Source: Planctomycetota bacterium
Lineage (GTDB): Bacteria; Planctomycetota; UBA1135; JACQFD01
DNA length: 64,000 nt
Direction of reading: 5' to 3'
NCBI GenBank assembly: GCA_016200225.1
Contig: JACQFD010000001.1
Coordinates: 167,115 to 231,114, forward strand
The notes under the pieces are model-generated. The model was given only the letters and a program-made list of their open reading frames with translations, searched no databases and was not told the origin of the DNA. Position numbers and translations under genes: made by a program. This document shows, in pieces, positions 59,331-64,000 of this stretch (positions are counted from its first letter, which is position 1; each line of letters opens with the position of its first letter).

Positions 59331-61213
59331 CTAATGCCAACGCACGCGAGACTGTTACTATTGAAACGCTCGCTAAGGACAAAGGCTTGCCGGTTGAGTT
59401 TCTTGCGGGTCTCGGGATGACGAATGACAACGGTAGCGTTCTTATTCCTTACTATGATTTCGACGGGAAACTTCTCGTCGAGCGCATTCGCTCCGCACTC
59501 AAAGCTAAAGATGGGAGCCGTTGGCCAACCGGAGCGAAGCTAATTCCATACGGTCGCGAAAGACTTGCGTCTGCGCGTGAAGCCGGAAATTTAGTAATTC
59601 CCGAAGGCGAGAGTGACTGTTGGACCCTTTGGCCTCATAACTTTCACGCCCTTGGGATTCCCGGCGCAACGGCCACGAAATGCTTAACTTCCCGTGACGT
59701 TGAAGGCATTCGCCGAATCTTTGCAATTCGGGAGCCTGATGACGCAGGCGTAAAGTTTATCGACGGCCTGTGTCAACGCCTTCGAGAGTTAAACTGGAAC
59801 GGCGAGTTTTTTGTAGTCGCACTCGAAGGCGCGAAAGATCCAAACGATCTTTACAAAAAGGACTCGAAAGGATTCACGGTTAATTTTCAGGCCGCGTTAG
59901 ACCGCGCATCGAAGCTGCAAAACGCCGACGTGCCGATACTCGAAACGGCTATTGATACAATGGGGCGAGTATCGCAATTCATTGTACGCCCGTGGCCTGT
60001 TCCGCCCGCGCCCGAGGCATTCCATGGACTCGCGGGCGAGTTTGTAAATCTTGTTGACCCGACAACGGAAGCCGATCGTGTTGCGATCCTCATTCAATTC
60101 TTAGTCTTCTTTGGTAGTTCAGTCGGGCGCGGGCCACACTTCCTAGTCGAGGATGATCGGCATGGCGCCCAATTATTTGCTGTATTAGCAGGAGACACGG
60201 CGAAGGCTCGAAAAGGAACATCCCTCGGACGGGTCCGCGCAGTGATTAAGATTGCCGACCCCGAATGGGAGAAGTCTCGCATTGTCTCTGGGTTGTCAAC
60301 CGGCGAAGGCTTAATCTGGGCCGTACACGATCCGATCGAGGGAATTGATAAAAACGGACAGTGCAAGATCATCGATGAAGGAATCAAAGATAAACGATTG
60401 CTTGTCGTTCAATCTGAACTCGCGGGTGCGCTTCGTGCGATTCAACGCGAGGGAAACACACTTTCGCCGATACTTCGGGATGCTTGGGATCGTGGCGACC
60501 TTCGAACGCTAACGAAAAATTCTCCCGCAAACGCCACGGGCGCGCATATCTGTATCGTCGCTCATATTACGATTGACGAAGCCTTGCGGTATATTGACAA
60601 GACTGAAATTGCAAACGGCCTTCTGAATCGATTTTTATGGTTCTGCGCAACGCGTTCGAAACTCCGGCCGCGCGGAGGTCGCGTTGATCCGGCGATCCTT
60701 CACGAAATCGGGCGACGTGTGACGCTAATTCTTGAAGATGCTCGGAGACTCGGCCTAATTGATTTTGACCAAGAGGCAGGCGAATTGTGGGATTCAGAAT
60801 ACGCGAGGTTGAGCGCGGGACGTTCGGGACTTCTCGGCCATTTGTTGAATCGCGCCGAGCCTCAAGTTATCCGACTCGCCCTTAGTTATGCTCTACTTGA
60901 CCGCTCGCCCGTGATTCGAGTTGCTCACTTGCGCGCCGCGTTCGCGCTTTGGAAATACTCCGAGGATTCCGCAATATACATTTTCGGTGATAGCTTGGGC
61001 GATCCGACGGCGGATGAAATCCTTCGCTCGCTTCGCGCGGCCGCGCCCGATGGCCTCACTCGAACGGAATTGATAAGAATGCGCGGCGGACACAAATCTA
61101 GCGCCGACATTGGTCGCGCACTTGGCGTCCTGCTTCGCGAGCGGCTTGCGCGATTCGAACGCAACGAAACCGGGGGAAGGCCCGAGGAGGTATGGTACGC
61201 GGTTGCGAAGTAA
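59327..61213 (+). CDS. Toprim / DUF3987-like replication protein of the element
   Basis: 628 residues from the ATG at 59327, behind GAGGAGGTGCGCG. Residues 1-90 open with VTIETLAKDKGLPVEFLAG. A Toprim-like strand follows with NLVIPEGESDCWTLWPHNF (about 80-98, EGxxD) and the rest of a primase core. Residues ~200-560 resemble the DUF3987/phage helicase-like region (LVFFGSSVGRGPHFLVEDDRHG; AGDTAKARKGTSLGRV; VQSELAGALRAIQREGNTLSPILRDAWD; ICIVAHITIDEAL). A C-terminal winged-helix stretch ends the chain. It works with the upstream zinc-finger protein to prime or initiate element replication. Walker motifs are not typical. Confidence 0.8.
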   Translation: MTNANARETVTIETLAKDKGLPVEFLAGLGMTNDNGSVLIPYYDFDGKLLVERIRSALKAKDGSRWPTGAKLIPYGRERLASAREAGNLVIPEGESDCWTLWPHNFHALGIPGATATKCLTSRDVEGIRRIFAIREPDDAGVKFIDGLCQRLRELNWNGEFFVVALEGAKDPNDLYKKDSKGFTVNFQAALDRASKLQNADVPILETAIDTMGRVSQFIVRPWPVPPAPEAFHGLAGEFVNLVDPTTEADRVAILIQFLVFFGSSVGRGPHFLVEDDRHGAQLFAVLAGDTAKARKGTSLGRVRAVIKIADPEWEKSRIVSGLSTGEGLIWAVHDPIEGIDKNGQCKIIDEGIKDKRLLVVQSELAGALRAIQREGNTLSPILRDAWDRGDLRTLTKNSPANATGAHICIVAHITIDEALRYIDKTEIANGLLNRFLWFCATRSKLRPRGGRVDPAILHEIGRRVTLILEDARRLGLIDFDQEAGELWDSEYARLSAGRSGLLGHLLNRAEPQVIRLALSYALLDRSPVIRVAHLRAAFALWKYSEDSAIYIFGDSLGDPTADEILRSLRAAAPDGLTRTELIRMRGGHKSSADIGRALGVLLRERLARFERNETGGRPEEVWYAVAK

Positions 61214-61325
61214 GAGAAAAATGCGAATTTAATTCTTAACATTATCAATCATATTTCGCTTATTTCTCTTTGTTCGCGCTTTGTTACTTTACGGTGGCAC
61301 TTGCTCGCCACGCGAAGCACGAGCA
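61214..61325. other. Intergenic stretch between converging element genes
   Basis: 112 A/T-rich bases separate the Toprim gene (plus) from the small membrane gene (minus). A G/C hairpin, GGTGGC-ACTTGCTC-GCCACG, is weak and lacks a T-run; I see no other structure. Confidence 0.35.
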
Positions 61326-61691
61326 TTACGTTAACTTTGTTCCAGCCGACTTCCATCCAACCAATAATAAGACAGCACCAATCGCCAGTGTGGCAAAACC
61401 AGTTCCAGTCTTTCCTTCTCCCAAGGATTGAAAACCTTCGTAAATGCCCAATCCGCCAAGTCCGAATATAACTATAAGGCCCGCCGCCTTAGCAAAGAAT
61501 GCAGACCGTTCATTGCGCTGCTCGTCACGTCTTTTCTCTTCCTGTTCATTGACAGGCTCTTTGTTGAATTTTTGCCATAGAGCGTTAAGAATCATTGCGA
61601 GCCAACCGACCAAGCCCAAGGAGATTCCTACAATTTGAAATGTCTGCGTGGACGTTAGTTCTTGAGTGAAAGCTAGTATCATAAAATTCAA
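61326..61691 (-). CDS. Small three-helix membrane protein of the element
   Basis: 121 residues with hydrophobic segments FQIVGISLGLVGWLAMIL (about 18-35), AAGLIVIFGLGGLGIYEGF (~70-88) and TGTGFATLAIGAVLLLVGW (~97-115). A basic and acidic linker, KEPVNEQEEKRRDEQRNERS, lies between the first and second. No family is recognised. It is the only element gene on the minus strand, so it is transcribed independently. Such a gene may be cargo; a defence or exclusion role is only a guess. Confidence 0.6.
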   Translation of the reverse strand: MNFMILAFTQELTSTQTFQIVGISLGLVGWLAMILNALWQKFNKEPVNEQEEKRRDEQRNERSAFFAKAAGLIVIFGLGGLGIYEGFQSLGEGKTGTGFATLAIGAVLLLVGWKSAGTKLT

Positions 61692-61763
61692 CTACGCATT
61701 TCAGGTGAAATTGCTCATTTGCGAATTGCGCCGCACGAACTAGGCCCGTTAGATACTTGAACA

Positions 61764-62057
61764 ATGAAACAACCGATGCGTTCCACGATCAAATCTAACG
61801 ATGCGGACGGCCGGCGAGTGGCAAGTCTAGATTGCGTTCGAGAAACCTGTTCCGTCCATTTCCATTTCATGATGCCGAAATGGATGCACGGGCAACTTAT
61901 GGATATTGCAACGGCGGACGTAGCGCCGATCTCGACGACACTCCGGCGCCTCGTAGCACTTGCGTTACGGGAACAAGCGAAGGCGGACGAGCGGGCGCGA
62001 AAGCGAGCCACGATCGCCGAGGTACGAGCGCTCTCGCAGACTGAGTTAGGACGATGA
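61764..62057 (+). CDS. Small RHH-like DNA-binding protein of the element
   Basis: 97 residues. A likely ribbon-helix-helix region, VHFHFMMPKWMHGQLMDIA and APISTTLRRLVALALRE, fits the MetJ/Arc spacing (a strand, then two helices). A polar, highly charged tail follows. It could be a transcription or copy-control repressor of the element. It lies 72 bases from the divergent membrane gene. Confidence 0.6.
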   Translation: MKQPMRSTIKSNDADGRRVASLDCVRETCSVHFHFMMPKWMHGQLMDIATADVAPISTTLRRLVALALREQAKADERARKRATIAEVRALSQTELGR

Positions 62058-62353
62058 ACGGATTGCGTGCACCGGGAGGTGTACCACTCTACGTGTGGAT
62101 TAAGCGTCGATAAGCATGGCCCATTCCCCCCGTGGCACCCCCAAAAAATTGTCGAAGCCCGGCGATTTTTAAGGTTTTTGAAATTGTGGCTTGGAATTCG
62201 TGCCGCGCGCCGTTCACTACTGAGGACTACTGAGAAAATCCCGGTTCCTACTGTTCCTGTTTGCGACGGAATGCAACGAAAAGAATCTACTTGCCATAGG
62301 TAAAAACAACGGATAGCGTCTTTTTCATAGTGACCTGTCGAGCAGGCGGAATC
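62058..62353. other. Terminal part of the element, no gene recognised
   Basis: About 296 bases between the RHH-like gene and attR. One 78-codon open frame (62067-62303) has many Cys/His/Arg and no Shine-Dalgarno, and I do not accept it. No strong palindrome is visible. Confidence 0.4.
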
Positions 62354-62400
62354 GCTTCATAAGCCGTAGGTCGTCGGTTCAAATCCGACCGCCGCTACCA
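62354..62400 (+). repeat. attR: 47-bp copy of the tRNA-Met 3' end
   Basis: Exact direct repeat of 56280-56326, from the anticodon arm to CCA. The bases upstream (AGGCGGAATC) do not match the tRNA 5' half, so this is a tRNA fragment, not a second gene. Confidence 0.93.
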
Positions 62401-62407
62401 GTGTTTT

Positions 62408-62566
62408 CACCCCCGTCGCCGGCCGCCGGCCGGACGCCGACCCCTGAGGGGTGACGAGGTTTTCACCCCCGCGACTCGCCAGAGGCGAGATCGCGACCCC
62501 TGAGGGGTGACGAAAATATCACCCCCGCGACTCGCCTGTAGCGAGATCGCGACCCTGGAGGGGGTG
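62408..62566. repeat. Three 56-bp tandem palindromic units just outside attR
   Basis: Units start at 62408, 62464 and 62520, an exact 56-base period. Each is an imperfect palindrome: outer arms CACCCC...GGGGTG, inner arms CGCGACTCGCC and GGCGAGATCGCG in units 2 and 3. Unit 1 has a different core, GGCCGCCGGCCGG. Each unit could fold as a cruciform. They end 9 bases before the stop of the ATPase gene, on the minus strand. They may be REP-like elements or tandem terminators. Confidence 0.85.
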
Positions 62567-62574
62567 GAGGATTT

Positions 62575-63735
62575 TCAATTTAATCCAAGCTTCTTCAGTC
62601 CCTGCTTCCATGGAACCGCCTGGATTTCTCCGAACCGTTGCGGCCGCGGATCGTTTGACAAACAGTAAGATTCAACATTCTTAAACTCCGGTAGGAATCG
62701 TTTAAGTTGTGTCAAATCGTCGGGCGTAACACGGGCTGCTGATTTAATTTCTATGAGCGCACGAGGGTGTCCGGGGCGATCCAAAATGAGGTCGATTTCG
62801 GCGCCATCTTTTGTTCGAAGATAGGAAAGTGTCCAGTCCAGGTCCTGATACCGCGCGAGCCGATGAATCTCGTGAATGATGAATGATTCGAACATCCGGC
62901 CGTATTCGTAGCTTCCGGAAACGACTGGCACTGTTAATGTTTGAGACAGAGCGCGGACGATTCCCGGGTCGAAAAAATAAAATTTAGGATTTTCGCGCTG
63001 TCGCTTTCGAATTGACTCGTGGAATGGTTGTAATAAGAAACCGACCAAAGTATCTTCCAGGATTTCAAAATAAGTTCGGACGGTCCGTTCGTTGACGCCG
63101 CAATCGCGTGCGATCGCCGAGAAATTGATAATTTGTCCGTTCATTTGCGCGGCGACTGCGAGAAATCGATGAAAAGGCTCGAGCTTTCGCACGATCTGCT
63201 CTTGTTGAATTTCCTCGCGAAGGTACGAATGTGCATAGGCTTGTAATATCTTGCGCCGTGTCGCGTCGCTTTGCGCGCGTTGCAAGATCGGAAGCGTTCC
63301 CCAGTTCAATGCGCTATCCAGTGAAAATGTGTTGCCAAGCTCCGATGCCGTAAATGGATATAAATTATAAACAACCGCGCGGCCCGCGAGAAGGTTGGCG
63401 CCGCCCGTCTTTAATTTTCGCGAGCTGGAACCCGTAAGCGCGAATAGAAGTCCCTTCGCTTCCATCTGCCGGTGGACGGCGTCGAGCAATTTTGGGATTT
63501 TCTGTACTTCATCAATTACGACCCATTTTGTATTGTTTGGTAACATATCCGTTCTGCGAATCAGTGATTGTGGGTCGAGACTTAAAGTCTGGAATTCTTC
63601 TGGTTCGAGGAGGTTAATATATAAATGCGGGGTGTTGCGGAATACCTCCGTAAGGAGTGTCGACTTGCCGGTTCCGCGGGCGCCGAACAAGAAGAAGCTG
63701 TAGTCGAGCCTCGGATTGAGGATACGCTGTACCAT
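62575..63735 (-). CDS. AAA ATPase with DUF4143 domain
   Basis: 386 residues. The N-terminal ATPase has Walker A LFGARGTGKSTLL (about 16-28), Walker B KWVVIDEVQKIPKLLD (about 70-85) and LTGSSSRKLKTGG. A winged-helix middle follows (INFSAIARDCGVNERTVRTYFE). The C-terminal DUF4143 part carries GRMFESFIIHEIHRLARY and a nuclease-like core, LRTKDGAEIDLIL followed by ALIEIKSAAR. The family is common and variably present next to mobile or toxin-antitoxin loci; its role is not settled. It is just beyond attR, so it is outside the element as bounded. Confidence 0.88.
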   Translation of the reverse strand: MVQRILNPRLDYSFFLFGARGTGKSTLLTEVFRNTPHLYINLLEPEEFQTLSLDPQSLIRRTDMLPNNTKWVVIDEVQKIPKLLDAVHRQMEAKGLLFALTGSSSRKLKTGGANLLAGRAVVYNLYPFTASELGNTFSLDSALNWGTLPILQRAQSDATRRKILQAYAHSYLREEIQQEQIVRKLEPFHRFLAVAAQMNGQIINFSAIARDCGVNERTVRTYFEILEDTLVGFLLQPFHESIRKRQRENPKFYFFDPGIVRALSQTLTVPVVSGSYEYGRMFESFIIHEIHRLARYQDLDWTLSYLRTKDGAEIDLILDRPGHPRALIEIKSAARVTPDDLTQLKRFLPEFKNVESYCLSNDPRPQRFGEIQAVPWKQGLKKLGLN

Positions 63736-63932
63736 GTTCTGAAATTGTACGCCGAATTCAGAGTGTACTACATGAAATTTGTTCGCGATTCAGGATTTGC
63801 GGAAACGGTCGTGCACATCGTCACTCTCAAGCGATGCTCTCCGGAAACTCAAGAACGACGGAACCCGTCCGACCATTCCATCCAAATCCTTTCAGCGGGA
63901 AGAATCTTTCACTCACAAATGCTGCCGCGAAT
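63736..63932. other. Intergenic region, no feature recognised
   Basis: About 197 bases upstream of the ATPase gene. No RNA gene, repeat or convincing promoter is visible. Confidence 0.4.
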
Positions 63933-64000
63933 CTACGCGACGACCGCTTTCGGATGCGAACGGATCCAGAACCGCGGCGTGAGCTCGACCATTCGGTCGG
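63933..64000 (-). CDS. C-terminal end of a minus-strand gene running off the window
   Basis: The last 22 residues before TAG at 63933 read DRMVELTPRFWIRSHPKAVVA. Codons end mostly in C or G as in other genes here. The fragment is too short to name, and a chance frame is possible. Confidence 0.33.
   Translation of the reverse strand, partial: DRMVELTPRFWIRSHPKAVVA

Larger units (their letters stand above)
56327..62400 (+). mobile_element. Integrative element at tRNA-Met, about 6.1 kb, without capsid or conjugation genes
   Basis: Bounded by the 47-bp att repeats. Contents in order: tyrosine integrase, unknown HTH-like protein, three palindromic iteron-like units, DUF1580 protein, primase zinc-finger protein, Toprim plus DUF3987-like protein, a small membrane protein on the opposite strand, and an RHH-like protein. 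Gene spacing (three 4-base overlaps or close Shine-Dalgarno sites) is compact. G+C is visibly lower in places, especially 57776-58585. The replication module without structural genes resembles phage satellites or mini-ICEs. It must borrow packaging or transfer from elsewhere, if it moves at all. Confidence 0.85.

Noticed and set aside
62067..62303. 78-codon frame at the end of the element
   Set aside because: No Shine-Dalgarno, odd Cys/His content and no recognisable motif.
62354..62400. Second tRNA gene
   Set aside because: Only the 3' 47 bases match; the D arm and 5' acceptor strand are absent, so it is attR.
62408..62566. Possible CRISPR array
   Set aside because: The units abut with a 56-base period and no unique spacers, and there are no cas genes.

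Overview
The window is a stretch of a high-GC bacterial chromosome (my estimate is about 62 % G+C), densely coded on both strands. The content points to Planctomycetota or a close relative. Evidence is a DUF1580 protein, an integrase whose C-terminus has the RHxAATRxRxEFGLE...LGH pattern I associate with planctomycetes, a SpoVG protein carrying a zinc ribbon, a fused AroDE, and several secreted or membrane-anchored proteins with carboxypeptidase-regulatory-like domains. This placement is an inference from families, not from a marker tree.

Layout. 1-5484 (minus): a sigma factor of the FliA/WhiG type, birA, rph and rdgB run as a tight operon, preceded by apt and argS. 5568-6035: a MOSC protein. 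6032-13868 (minus): pdxJ, dapA, a methyltransferase, two glycosyltransferases, a sugar epimerase and a DegT aminotransferase, which reads as a polysaccharide or glycan locus led by two biosynthetic genes. 13918-17427 (plus): rsmD, nagA, purE, purK. 17408-20613 (minus): two exported proteins of unknown role. 21004-34471 (plus): a B12-type radical SAM enzyme, a secreted protein with a probable TPR-like region, a very large hybrid kinase-like protein, recN, manA, a pseudouridine synthase and a double M16 peptidase. 34500-39711 (minus): a His-rich membrane protein, an anchored regulatory-like-domain protein, a repeat-rich intergenic region, groEL, groES, a single-domain response regulator and an extremely acidic protein. 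40062-48466 (plus): a flippase/methyltransferase fusion overlapping pssA, then folK, panC, ispE, spoVG, a DUF2520 protein, aroDE and aroK, mostly housekeeping biosynthesis. 48566-56189: a degenerate kinase-like protein, an exported superoxide dismutase, a phosphoesterase, a membrane protein, an NHL protein, folE and a secreted esterase.

56249-62400 holds a tRNA-Met gene and a compact integrative element of about 6.1 kb. The 47-base 3' end of the tRNA is repeated exactly at 62354-62400, giving attL and attR. Inside are a tyrosine integrase, an unknown HTH-like protein, three tandem 10-bp palindromes, a DUF1580 protein, a primase split into a zinc-finger subunit and a Toprim/helicase-like subunit, a small membrane protein on the opposite strand and a small RHH-like protein. 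No capsid or conjugation genes are visible, so it looks like a minimal replicating element. Past attR lie three 56-bp palindromic units and an AAA/DUF4143 ATPase.

The most interesting points are the integrative element, the hybrid kinase that has lost both histidine phosphorylation sites while keeping both receiver aspartates, and a marked excess of TTGTAA/TTACAA-type words in all reading frames of an otherwise GC-rich genome.
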